From assembly GCA_022563285.1 (NCBI GenBank), contig JADFNQ010000017.1, forward strand, positions 1 to 12,037: a DNA stretch of 12,037 nt, read 5' to 3'. Under the pieces are notes generated by a model. The model did no database searches. It was not told the DNA's origin and saw only the letters and a program-made list of their open reading frames with translations. Source of the stretch: Chloroflexota bacterium. Lineage in GTDB: Bacteria; Chloroflexota; Dehalococcoidia; SM23-28-2; RBG-16-64-32. This document shows positions 1 through 6,261 of the stretch, one piece after another. Numbering within the stretch: position 1 is the stretch's first letter; every line of letters starts with the position of its first letter. Made by a program: the position numbers and the translations under genes.

Positions 1-1430
1 CCCACGGCGTCGGGCAGAGTGAACTCGTGGAACGTGAATATGGGCGGCGGCTGGGACTCGTCGTCGAATAGCAGCAGCGCTTGGGCCAGGCCCCGCGTGT
101 CGATCCGCGAGTAGCGGTACACACCCTCCTGTCCGTCCTGCCGCCAGAGCTGGTTCGTATCTTCGTAGTGGTCGTGCGATACCTCCTGAAGCCGTTCGGG
201 GTCGCAGGCCAGGCGCCGCTCCAGCGTGGAGTGCGTAGCCCCTCGTGCGCAGGGCTCATTAATGGAAGCCGTGAGCGCTCCCTGTTTGGGCCGAGTGTCG
301 GCCGACCTGTCGGCCCCGTCCCACTTCCCGAACGCCCGGTGTACCGCTTCGTACAGCGTCTCCACGCCTTCGCTCAGGAACTTCGCTGTGTCGAACTGCA
401 CCGCCTGGGGCGCTACCGTCTGGCGGCTCTCCCGCAGGTAGTAGGCCGGGTTGACGATGTCGTGGTGGCCGCACCAGGCGCCGGTGCCCAGGGTGTTGTG
501 GCTGGGCCAGGTGATAGTCGGGAAGGTCACCATCGTCCCGTGGCGGAACACCAGCCCGCCCTCCACCAGCCGCCTCAGGTTGGGGATCGACTCCGCGTCG
601 TGCTCCAACCGCTCCTGCAGCTCCGTATTGCTCAGCCCGTCCAGCAGCATGATGTAGACGCGCTCCGGCCTTCGCCCTTCCTCATCGAGTATCTCCTCGA
701 TCGGCTTGCCGTCCTGCCGCTTCAGGTAGACGTCCGGCTTCACGCCCCGCTCGCTGGAGGTGCGGCCACTGGCGTCCTTGCCGTCGATGAGAGGAAGACC
801 GAGGAGCAACGCCAGCGTGGGCGCCACGTCCACCTGAGCGCAGATGGCGTCCGTCACCCCCGGCCTGATCCCCGGCCCGGAGAAGACCAGCGGCGCCCGC
901 GACTGCACCACGTCCAGGGCGCCGTGCTGCCCCGGCTGCCGCCCGAAGGCGTACGACTTGGGGCTGATGACGATGTCCGGCGCGTTGGGGCTATCGAAGA
1001 GCTGGGCGATCCGCTCCTGCGCCAGCGGATAAGTCAGCTGCTCCGGCTCCACGAAAGCCCGCGCCGGGTCCGTCCCCGAGTAGCCGGACCTCTCTCCCGC
1101 CGCCAGCTCCTCCGCCAGCGTCGCCAGCGCTTTCGGGTCCTGGTTGGCGATCGGGTCCTCCCCTATCCGCTCCACGATCCGGTAGGCGTAGCCGCCAGCG
1201 TCGTCGTAGAAGCGCTGGAAGCGGATCATCCCCCGCTTGGCCCACACCTCGTAGGCGCCTTGCCCGTCTGGGCCGTCCCGATAAGTGATCACCAGGTCCG
1301 TCTGCGGCCCCCGAACGGGGTCCGTGAGCAGCGCCGCGATGGCGCGGTTGCCGGACTCCTCCTGGCTGGCGTCCAGCCCCTGTCCCCCGGGCCGCTCCGG
1401 TCCCGCTATCCGTCCCTCCTTTATCGTCAC
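1..1430 (-). CDS. Alkaline-phosphatase-superfamily (type I phosphodiesterase/NPP-like) protein, 3' end beyond window
   Basis: The frame stays open from a GTG at 1430 to the left edge, giving 476 full codons and no stop. Residues 258-265 (VYIMLLDG) match the first metal-binding Asp strand of NPP-type phosphodiesterases (Asp264). Residues 302-311 (TFPTITWPSH) match the nucleophile motif, with Thr307 as the likely nucleophile. 'TG..CGHHDIVNP' follows, and residues 466-476 (TFHEFTLPDAV, then a split Gly codon) match the PDxxGH metal motif. Residues 151-213 look like the C-terminal end of the same fold: a His-Gly at 169-170, then 'APLVFSGPGIRPG' and 'VDVAPTLALLLG'. In ordinary family members that part comes last. 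GTG is chosen because an in-frame TAG lies 12 codons upstream and a purine-rich GGAAAGGGAAG precedes it. No signal peptide is visible. It starts 40 nt after the nitroreductase stop, so the two are probably cotranscribed. The substrate cannot be told. Confidence 0.85.
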   Translation of the reverse strand, partial: MTIKEGRIAGPERPGGQGLDASQEESGNRAIAALLTDPVRGPQTDLVITYRDGPDGQGAYEVWAKRGMIRFQRFYDDAGGYAYRIVERIGEDPIANQDPKALATLAEELAAGERSGYSGTDPARAFVEPEQLTYPLAQERIAQLFDSPNAPDIVISPKSYAFGRQPGQHGALDVVQSRAPLVFSGPGIRPGVTDAICAQVDVAPTLALLLGLPLIDGKDASGRTSSERGVKPDVYLKRQDGKPIEEILDEEGRRPERVYIMLLDGLSNTELQERLEHDAESIPNLRRLVEGGLVFRHGTMVTFPTITWPSHNTLGTGAWCGHHDIVNPAYYLRESRQTVAPQAVQFDTAKFLSEGVETLYEAVHRAFGKWDGADRSADTRPKQGALTASINEPCARGATHSTLERRLACDPERLQEVSHDHYEDTNQLWRQDGQEGVYRYSRIDTRGLAQALLLFDDESQPPPIFTFHEFTLPDAV

Positions 1431-1470
1431 GGCTCTTCCCTTTCCTACGGTCTCGGTGGCGGCTAGTCTA

Positions 1471-1980
1471 TCATCCAGCGCTCTTACCCTGCCACCGCTC
1501 ATCGTGCACAAGCTCCTCCATCTCCACCCGCTTTCTCCCCAGGTGCATGGAGACCGCTGGGTCGGGATAGCCCAGCGCCAGCACGACCACCACCCGGTAG
1601 TCCTCCGGCAGCCCCAGCGTCTTCTTCACGCACTCCTGGTCGTGCATCGAGCAGGGGCAGGAGGCGATGCCCAGGGACCAGGCCGCCAGCATCATGTTCT
1701 GAGCCGCCCGGCCGGCGTCGAAATCGCTCCCCGTGGAGGGCAGGCAGATGGCGATCCCCGCCGCCGCCGCAGGCAGATGCTGGGAGAACTTGGCGCAGGC
1801 CGCCACCTCCTCCCTGCGCTTCCTGTCTGTGACCACCACCAGCCGCGTAGGCTGGGTGTTCTTGGAGCTCCCCGCCATCCGTCCTGCCTGCAGGACCCTG
1901 CGCAGGTCCTCCTCCACGATGGGCTTGTCCAGGTACGCCCTCGTATCTCGCTTACTGATGACGCACTCGTAGGCTTCCAT
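1471..1980 (-). CDS. Nitroreductase family FMN-dependent oxidoreductase
   Basis: The 169-residue product is typical in length for a compact single-domain nitroreductase. These enzymes are FMN homodimers that transfer electrons from NAD(P)H to nitro compounds, quinones or similar acceptors. Residues 9-14 (SKRDTR) match the N-terminal S-x-R-x-x-R phosphate/FMN-binding motif. Residues 36-50 (AGSSKNTQPTRLVVV) match the 'APSxxNxQPW' motif, with Thr in place of the usual Trp. Residues 91-110 carry the AAQNMMLAAWSLGI helix, and 'ALGYPDP' closes the fold near residue 140. The ATG at 1980 is preceded by an excellent Shine-Dalgarno (AGAGGAGGAGG). It is the first gene of a minus-strand pair with the phosphatase-superfamily gene. 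I could not place its promoter confidently in the G/C-rich leader. The physiological substrate is unknown. Confidence 0.93.
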   Translation of the reverse strand: MEAYECVISKRDTRAYLDKPIVEEDLRRVLQAGRMAGSSKNTQPTRLVVVTDRKRREEVAACAKFSQHLPAAAAGIAICLPSTGSDFDAGRAAQNMMLAAWSLGIASCPCSMHDQECVKKTLGLPEDYRVVVVLALGYPDPAVSMHLGRKRVEMEELVHDERWQGKSAG

Positions 1981-2027
1981 TCCCTCCTCCTCTGGTCTGG
2001 ATACGGCTGCCGCAGGGGGGTGTCTTT

Positions 2028-2046
2028 GGGGCGGGGCGGGCGGGGG
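2028..2046 (+). other. Putative G-quadruplex motif in divergent intergenic region
   Basis: The plus strand reads GGGGCGGGGCGGGCGGGGG: four G-runs of 3-5 separated by single C loops. Another G6 run lies just upstream at 2015-2020. It lies in the leader side of the nitroreductase gene, so the transcript of that gene would carry the C-rich strand, and it sits about 100 nt upstream of the holin-like gene. Folding and function are inferred from the motif only. Confidence 0.5.
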
Positions 2047-2135
2047 CCTTCGCCCCGTAATGCTACAGGAACGGGGGCGTCAGCGCAGCACCCTTCGGAG
2101 CTGGGAACCGGCATCTGAGCGGCCGGCGGCTTGGG

Positions 2136-2141
2136 TATAAT
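2136..2141 (+). promoter_or_regulatory. Consensus -10 box (TATAAT) for a leaderless transcript
   Basis: A perfect TATAAT ends 6 nt before the ATG at 2148. A start site about 7 nt downstream of the box would fall on the A of the ATG, and there is no Shine-Dalgarno, so the mRNA is predicted to be leaderless. No good -35 hexamer is visible 16-18 nt upstream, and the extended TGn is absent. Confidence 0.6.
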
Positions 2142-2147
2142 ACCGGC

Positions 2148-2591
2148 ATGTCCCGCATCGTCGTCACTTACTGGACGAACACGGAGCCGCCCTGGGATAG
2201 GGACGTCCCCTGGATCGTACGCATCGCCGTGCGCTGGGGCATCACTATGGTGGGCTTCCTGGCCGCCGCCTGGATCGTCCGCGGCGTTGACATCGATGGC
2301 TGGCAGTCGCTCCTCCCCGCCGCTGCTATCTTCATAGCCGTCCGCGCCCTGCTGCGGCCGCTCCTGATCTTCCTCACCTGCCCCCTTCAGCTTCTCACCC
2401 TGGGGCTGTTCATCCTTATCGTTAACGCCCTGGTGCTGGCGTTCACCGACTGGGTCTGCGACGGTCTCGGTATCGAGTTCAACGTGGACGGCTTCGTCGC
2501 TGCTTTCCTGGGAGCCCTGGTGATATCGGCGGTCTCCTTCGTCCTCTCCCGCTTCCTGCGCCGCAACCCCCTTGCCCCCCGCCCCGCCTAG
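2148..2591 (+). CDS. Phage holin family 4 (PF04020/YvlD-like) membrane protein
   Basis: The 147-residue hydrophobic protein has four probable membrane segments at about 28-46, 52-73, 80-101 and 115-135, followed by a short basic tail (RFLRRN). The pattern 'LLRPLLIFLTCPLQLLTLGLF(I)LIVNALVL' at 68-97 is the hallmark of the PF04020 family: a conserved R-P pair, then a C-P-(L)-x-x-L-T-L-G segment and an Asn. Despite the family name, members are chromosomal in many Gram-positive and Chloroflexota genomes, and their role is not established. Nothing near it is phage-like, so lysis is not implied. Translation probably starts at the mRNA 5' end. It faces the nitroreductase gene divergently and converges on the EF-Tu-like gene. 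Confidence 0.9.
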   Translation: MSRIVVTYWTNTEPPWDRDVPWIVRIAVRWGITMVGFLAAAWIVRGVDIDGWQSLLPAAAIFIAVRALLRPLLIFLTCPLQLLTLGLFILIVNALVLAFTDWVCDGLGIEFNVDGFVAAFLGALVISAVSFVLSRFLRRNPLAPRPA

Positions 2592-2685
2592 GCCCGCTGA
2601 TGTGGGAAACGGGATACGGGCAAACGGAGACTCAGCGCGGACGAGTCAGGCTCGCCTTCCCTGTTACCCCTTCGCTGGCGTTCGG

Positions 2686-2949
2686 CTAGGTCGTGGCGGT
2701 GACCCTGTACACCCGGTCGCCGCGGCGGACTCGATCCTGCACCTTGATCCCGATCTTCTTCCCCCGGCCCGCCTCCTCCACCTGCTCGTGCTCCACCTGC
2801 ATGCTCTCCACCACCAGCTCAAGGTCCGTAGTGTGGCCCCCGATACGGATCGTGTCCCCCACTTTCAGCTTACCGGTCAGGTCTATCCCCGCTACGCCGA
2901 TATTGGCGAAGTAGTCCGTCACTCGGCCGATCTCTTCCTCCTCGGCCAT
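2686..2949 (-). CDS. Translation elongation factor-like protein (EF-Tu domain-2-type beta barrel)
   Basis: The 87-residue protein consists almost entirely of an EF-Tu domain-2-like barrel. 'IGRVTDYFANIGVAGIDL' at 7-24 gives the first strands, and 'GKLKVGDTIRIGG' at 26-38 is the typical 'gxlkvGDxixi.G' turn. 'ESMQVEHEQVEEAGRGKKIGIKV' at 48-70 matches the 'v.SmQ.h...v..A.aG..vgi.l' part. There is no G domain, so it is not a GTPase. Stand-alone members of this family are widespread and functionally uncharacterised; some sit next to U32-family peptidase/hydroxylase genes, but none is seen here. The ATG has a strong AAGGAGG nine nt upstream and its own promoter. The gene is a monocistron between a convergent gene and an upstream terminator. 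Confidence 0.88.
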   Translation of the reverse strand: MAEEEEIGRVTDYFANIGVAGIDLTGKLKVGDTIRIGGHTTDLELVVESMQVEHEQVEEAGRGKKIGIKVQDRVRRGDRVYRVTATT

Positions 2950-2988
2950 GATGTCTGCCCTCCTTAGTCTTTGCGCCGGTTCGGCCTG

Positions 2989-3017
2989 ATTCTACCCCCG
3001 TCCCAGTGTCCCATCAA
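2989..3017 (-). promoter_or_regulatory. Sigma-70-type promoter of the EF-Tu domain-2-like gene
   Basis: On the minus strand TTGATG (3017-3012), a 17-nt spacer and TAGAAT (2994-2989) give 4/6 and 5/6 consensus matches at the ideal spacing. The leader to the ATG at 2949 would be about 30 nt and contains AAGGAGG. It lies just beyond the terminator of the upstream GGDEF/HD-GYP gene. Confidence 0.7.
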
Positions 3018-3031
3018 CTACTGTTCGAGAT

Positions 3032-3060
3032 AACAGAAAAGGCCGCGGCTCACCGCGGCC
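3032..3060 (-). terminator. Rho-independent terminator of the GGDEF/HD-GYP gene
   Basis: A perfect 8-bp stem GGCCGCGG/CCGCGGCC with a 4-nt loop (3041-3060) is followed on the minus strand by TTTTCTGTT (3040-3032). It starts 21 nt past the TAG at 3082. There is no T-tract on the plus-strand side, so it is unidirectional. Confidence 0.9.
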
Positions 3061-3081
3061 CGGGATCAATCCACCTGGAAC

Positions 3082-4620
3082 CTAGCCCGTCTTCACGCCC
3101 AGCGCGTCGCCCTTCGCTTCCGGCGACCGCTGTACGATGGAACGGAAGGCATCCCCACCATCGTACGCCCCCTCGGGGCTACGCCGGATCATCACAAGGA
3201 ACGCCTCCACCACGTGGGAATCGAACTGCGTCCCCGCGTTGCGGGCGATCTCGATGCAGGCCTGCTCTCGCGACATCGCCTGGCGGTAGGGCCGGCGCGA
3301 GGTCATCGCGTCGTAGGCGTCAACCACGCCGAACACCCGCGCTCCCAGGGGAATCTCCTCTCCCGCCAGGCCCCGTGGGTAGCCCTTGCCGTCGTAGCGC
3401 TCGTGGTGGGCCCAGACGATCTCCGCCGCATCGCGCAGAAAGTCGATGCCGTTCAGGATCTCGTATCCCAGCTCTGAGTGGCGCCGCATATCCTTCCACT
3501 CTTCCTCGTCCAGAGGCTCCGCCTTACGCAGGATGCTGTCCGCCACCCCTATCTTGCCGATGTCGTGCAGCGCTGCCGCGTACTCGATCTCCAGCACCTG
3601 CTGCTTGCTCAGTCCCATCTCCCTGGCCACCGATGACGCCATCCGCGCCACCCGCCGGGCGTGGCGGTGGGTCATCTTGTCGCGTATGTCCAGGGCGGTG
3701 CTGAGCACTTCCACCACCGCGGAGGACAGCCGGTTGTCCCCCTTCACCGTCCTCCCCTGGTCGAACCCCTTGCGTTCCAGCTTGTTGGCGTACAGCTTGG
3801 CGTCCGCCCAGTGGATGATCTCCTCCAGGTCAGTGCCGCCCCATGGGTAGCCGCCTACGCCGATGGAGACACCCAGGTAGATGCTGGCGTGTCCGTTCTC
3901 CCACACCGGCCCCTCGCTCAACTGGTCCCAGATGCGCCAGGCCATCTCGTCCGCCTCACGGCGGTCTGCGCTGGGCATGATCACGGAGAACTCGTCGCCG
4001 CCCAGGCGAGCCGTCACGTAGTCTGGTCCCGCCGTTCGGTTCAGGACCCGCGCGAACTGTCTGAGGACGATATCGCCCACCTGGTGACCGAACTCATCGT
4101 TGATCGCCTTCAGGTCGTCGACATCGATCATGATGATGGAAAGCGGCTTGCGTAACCGCCCCGCGCGCTCCAGCTCCTCCTGTAGCCGCTCGTAGAAAAA
4201 GCGACGGTTCTGGAGCTGCGTCAGGTCGTCCTTGGAGGCGATCTCCTGGAGCTTGGTCTGGCGCTCTCCGAATATCGTCGCCGCACGGTCGCGCTCCCTC
4301 TGCACCATTCGTTGCGTCCAGCGCAGCAGGAATTCTCCCGCCAGGGCCATAAAGGTCAGAAATAGCCCCATCGCCGCCCATAGCTGCCAGCCGCTCCTGA
4401 GGATATCCATGGATACCAGGAATGCGAAGGCGCTGGCGGTGGCCGCCACCCCTGCCAGCCGGAGCGTTAAGAACGCCCGCCCGATGTGGTTCGGGTTACG
4501 GTACTCGTCAGCGGTGAGATCGTCGGCCGGGACGGCGGCCTGGGTCCCTTGATCCCCAGCGCCAGTTACCGGCCCTTCCACTGCTGGCGCTTCGGTGGAG
4601 TCGCTCTCGTTGATGGTCAT
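3082..4620 (-). CDS. Membrane-anchored GGDEF / HD-GYP hybrid (c-di-GMP synthesis and hydrolysis)
   Basis: The 512-residue protein has an acidic, soluble N-terminus (1-45), two membrane segments at about 49-71 and 76-98, and a short helical linker rich in R/E/Q (100-128). A diguanylate cyclase domain (130-290) and an HD-GYP phosphodiesterase domain (295-475) follow. The cyclase signature GGDEF is intact at 207-211, preceded by 'DDLTQLQNRR' and 'IIMIDVDDLKAINDEFGH'. The RxxD inhibitory site expected five residues before GGDEF is absent (GPDY instead). The phosphodiesterase carries 'HDIGKIGVAD' (His352-Asp353) and HHERYDGKGYP (405-415), so its metal ligands look complete. The enzyme should build c-di-GMP from two GTP and/or degrade it at the inner membrane face; which activity dominates cannot be told. 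The 204-nt upstream gap shows no convincing promoter; a weak GGAGAG precedes the ATG. Confidence 0.95.
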   Translation of the reverse strand: MTINESDSTEAPAVEGPVTGAGDQGTQAAVPADDLTADEYRNPNHIGRAFLTLRLAGVAATASAFAFLVSMDILRSGWQLWAAMGLFLTFMALAGEFLLRWTQRMVQRERDRAATIFGERQTKLQEIASKDDLTQLQNRRFFYERLQEELERAGRLRKPLSIIMIDVDDLKAINDEFGHQVGDIVLRQFARVLNRTAGPDYVTARLGGDEFSVIMPSADRREADEMAWRIWDQLSEGPVWENGHASIYLGVSIGVGGYPWGGTDLEEIIHWADAKLYANKLERKGFDQGRTVKGDNRLSSAVVEVLSTALDIRDKMTHRHARRVARMASSVAREMGLSKQQVLEIEYAAALHDIGKIGVADSILRKAEPLDEEEWKDMRRHSELGYEILNGIDFLRDAAEIVWAHHERYDGKGYPRGLAGEEIPLGARVFGVVDAYDAMTSRRPYRQAMSREQACIEIARNAGTQFDSHVVEAFLVMIRRSPEGAYDGGDAFRSIVQRSPEAKGDALGVKTG

Positions 4621-4824
4621 GCGCTCAGACTCTCCGCCCCCTCGCTGCTCTCAAATGCCATCACTGCCGTGTTTCTCGCGCGGCTTCTAGAACCTTAGAC
4701 GGTGAGCGGAGCGTTGGCCGTTACGTCCCCAGAGTTAAAAGTGCGTTCACTTCGGATGGGCAAGGCATCCCCGCGCTGGCCCGCCCCCCAGTACCTAGGG
4801 CAGCGGCGTCAATCGCCGATCCCG
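4621..4824. other. Intergenic region with no recognised element
   Basis: This 204-nt stretch separates the small unknown gene from the GGDEF/HD-GYP gene; both are on the minus strand. I see short weak stems, for example CGGCG-ATTGA-CGCCG at 4805-4819 (read on the minus strand) just after the upstream stop codon, but no T-tract. No -35/-10 pair is good enough to call. It presumably contains the GGDEF/HD-GYP promoter. Confidence 0.4.
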
Positions 4825-5196
4825 CTACCAGTCGCGCAGGTCTCCGTCCTCGATGCAGCTGCCCGGGTGCAGTCCCATCTTGCAGAAGTTCTCGCTCAGA
4901 TCGGACTGGGCCACGTGGTCGGCCCAGTGCTGCAGCTCCTGCTTGGGCAGGTTCTGCAGCAGCGATCCCAGGCTGGTGTGGATCGTACGGTCTCCCTCGC
5001 CGATGCCGAAGTCCAGGGACCAACCGCCGAGCTTCTTCAGCCGGCCAACCGTGTTTGTGCGCTTGATCTCCAGGGCCCGCTCCCGGTAACGGTTCAGCAC
5101 TGCGGCGTGGAAGCGGATCTGGACGAGAGCCGGGTCGGCGGCGGCGAACGCCCGCGAGTATATCACCCTTGCCCAGGGGTTCGTATCGTCGGTCAT
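4825..5196 (-). CDS. Conserved-looking hypothetical protein downstream of the rhodanese
   Basis: I do not recognise this 123-residue protein. It is soluble, without signal peptide or membrane segment, and appears mostly helical. It is rich in basic residues at 25-56 (RFHAAVLNRYRERALEIKR) and has an aromatic/Gly patch at 57-66 (GGWSLDFGIG). It ends in a segment with two cysteines, Cys105 and Cys114 (FCKMGLHPGSC), followed by an acidic tail ending in Trp. The ATG at 5196 is preferred over an in-frame TTG at 5220, which would add eight residues; GGAG lies only 2 nt before the ATG, so translation may be coupled to the rhodanese gene ending 48 nt upstream. Codon use and the operon position argue that it is real. 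A role in sulfur handling with the rhodanese is only an inference from adjacency and the cysteines. Confidence 0.75.
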   Translation of the reverse strand: MTDDTNPWARVIYSRAFAAADPALVQIRFHAAVLNRYRERALEIKRTNTVGRLKKLGGWSLDFGIGEGDRTIHTSLGSLLQNLPKQELQHWADHVAQSDLSENFCKMGLHPGSCIEDGDLRDW

Positions 5197-5244
5197 GGCT
5201 CCAGGAGAGGCCCTGAGCAACCCTGGACGCTGGGTCGCCTGGCC

Positions 5245-6090
5245 CTACTTCTCGATCGGCTGGCCGACCATACTGCCCCACTCCGTCCAGGAGCCGTCGT
5301 AGTTGAGCACGTCCGGGTAGCCCAGCAGGTACTTCAGGACGAACCAGGTGTGCGAGGAGCGCTCGCCTATGCGGCAGTAGGCTATTGTCGGCTTGTCTCT
5401 GGTCACACCTGCCCCCTCGTAGAGGGCGGCCAGCTCGTCGGCGCTCTTGAACGTCCCGTCGTCGTTCACGGCCTTGGACCAGGGGATGTTGGCGGCGCCG
5501 GGGATGTGGCCGGCCCGCTGGGCCGTCTCCTGGAGCCCCGGAGGGGCCATGATCTCGCCCGTAAACTCTGCGGGGGAGCGCACGTCAACCAGGTTGCCCG
5601 CCTTCTGCTGCAGGAACGTGCTCACCGCCGGCTGCAGGGCGCGCATAGTCGCCTCGTCGCGCTGCGGCGCCTTGTAGCTCGTCGCAGCTACCTGCGGCTT
5701 CTCCTGCGTGATCTCCCGCTTCTCCACCTCCATCCACTTCTTGCGGCCGCCGTCCATGAGGCGTACGTCCTTGTGGCCGTTGATCTTCGCCTGCCAGAGC
5801 GCGAAGGCGGCGAACCAGTTGTTGTTGTCGCCGTATAGGATGAGCGTGTCCTCCGGCTTGATGCCGCTTTCCGACATAAGCTTCTCGAAGTCCACCTGGC
5901 TTAGGATATCGCGCTGGATGATATCGTTGAGCTGAGTGGTCCAGTTCCAGCCTACGGCGCCTTTGATGTGACCCTGGTCGTAGGCTTCGGTGTCAACGTC
6001 CACCTCCACCAGCTTCACGTTCGGATCGCCAAGGTGCTGCGCCACCCAGTCCGTGGAGACTAGGACATCGCGATTGGCATACTCAGCCAT
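5245..6090 (-). CDS. Thiosulfate sulfurtransferase (rhodanese), CysA/SseA type
   Basis: The 281-residue protein has two rhodanese domains: an inactive N-terminal one (about 8-125; 'GDNNN' at 87-91 where the active loop would be) and a catalytic C-terminal one (about 145-278). The active loop is CRIGERS at 239-245 with persulfide-carrying Cys239. The CRxGxR[T/S] form is typical of thiosulfate:cyanide sulfurtransferases, as opposed to the CG[S/T]GVT loop of mercaptopyruvate sulfurtransferases. 'HIKGAVGWNW' (41-50) and 'HIPGAANIPW' (195-204) are the matching domain motifs, and 'DVRSPAEFTG' is the usual CH2A-like block. It should transfer sulfane sulfur from thiosulfate to thiol acceptors in the cytoplasm. 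The ATG at 6090 has AAGGAAGGG eight nt upstream and a promoter further up. It is the first gene of a pair with the small unknown gene. Confidence 0.95.
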   Translation of the reverse strand: MAEYANRDVLVSTDWVAQHLGDPNVKLVEVDVDTEAYDQGHIKGAVGWNWTTQLNDIIQRDILSQVDFEKLMSESGIKPEDTLILYGDNNNWFAAFALWQAKINGHKDVRLMDGGRKKWMEVEKREITQEKPQVAATSYKAPQRDEATMRALQPAVSTFLQQKAGNLVDVRSPAEFTGEIMAPPGLQETAQRAGHIPGAANIPWSKAVNDDGTFKSADELAALYEGAGVTRDKPTIAYCRIGERSSHTWFVLKYLLGYPDVLNYDGSWTEWGSMVGQPIEK

Positions 6091-6151
6091 TGAGGTGACC
6101 CTTCCTTCCTGCTACTACGCCTGCACGCTGGGGGCGGTGAGGCGATGACTA

Positions 6152-6181
6152 ATTCTCCGCTGGGAAGAGCGCTATTGTCAA
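6152..6181 (-). promoter_or_regulatory. Sigma-70-type promoter of the rhodanese operon
   Basis: On the minus strand a perfect TTGACA (6181-6176) is followed by an 18-nt spacer and GAGAAT (6157-6152, 4/6). The start site would be near 6145, giving a leader of about 55 nt with a Shine-Dalgarno. It is back to back with the ABC1 kinase promoter; the two -35 boxes are 37 nt apart. Confidence 0.65.
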
Positions 6182-6218
6182 CGTCTGTCACTCCGCCCCA
6201 CTGCCCGCCGCCGGCGCC

Positions 6219-6247
6219 TCGACCGGCGAAGCCTGACTCGTCATAAT
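6219..6247 (+). promoter_or_regulatory. Sigma-70-type promoter of the ABC1 kinase gene
   Basis: TCGACC (6219-6224, 4/6), a 17-nt spacer and CATAAT (6242-6247, 5/6) give a reasonable promoter. The predicted start near 6254 leaves only about 8 nt before the ATG at 6262 and no Shine-Dalgarno, so the mRNA would be nearly leaderless. Confidence 0.55.
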
Positions 6248-6261
6248 GGAGTCGTACCCCG

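Noticed and set aside
81..1466. A 461-codon plus-strand open frame
   Set aside because: It is an antisense shadow. The minus strand encodes clear phosphatase-superfamily motifs over the same bases, while this frame gives a low-complexity Arg/Pro/Leu/Val-rich product with no motif.
2043..2056. Hairpin GGGGC-CTTC-GCCCC next to the G-rich run
   Set aside because: The stem is only 5 bp, there is no T-tract, and it is easily explained by the G/C bias of the stretch.
1285..2118. A 277-codon plus-strand open frame across the nitroreductase gene
   Set aside because: It runs antisense through the nitroreductase and the end of the phosphatase gene and has no family features.
2148..2591. Prophage remnant suggested by the 'holin' family name
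   Set aside because: No other phage gene is nearby, and PF04020 proteins are commonly chromosomal and unrelated to lysis.
2592..2685. Possible bidirectional terminator between the convergent holin-like and EF-Tu-like genes
   Set aside because: Only short 4-bp stems such as CGAG-TCAGG-CTCG are present and there is no T-tract on either strand.
5197..5220. Upstream TTG start that would extend the small unknown protein by eight residues
   Set aside because: There is no better ribosome-binding site for it, TTG is a rare start, and the extension (LRASPGA) has no conserved look.
4702..5838. A 378-codon plus-strand open frame opposite the rhodanese and the small unknown gene
   Set aside because: It is an antisense shadow; the rhodanese active-site loop and domain motifs are on the minus strand.
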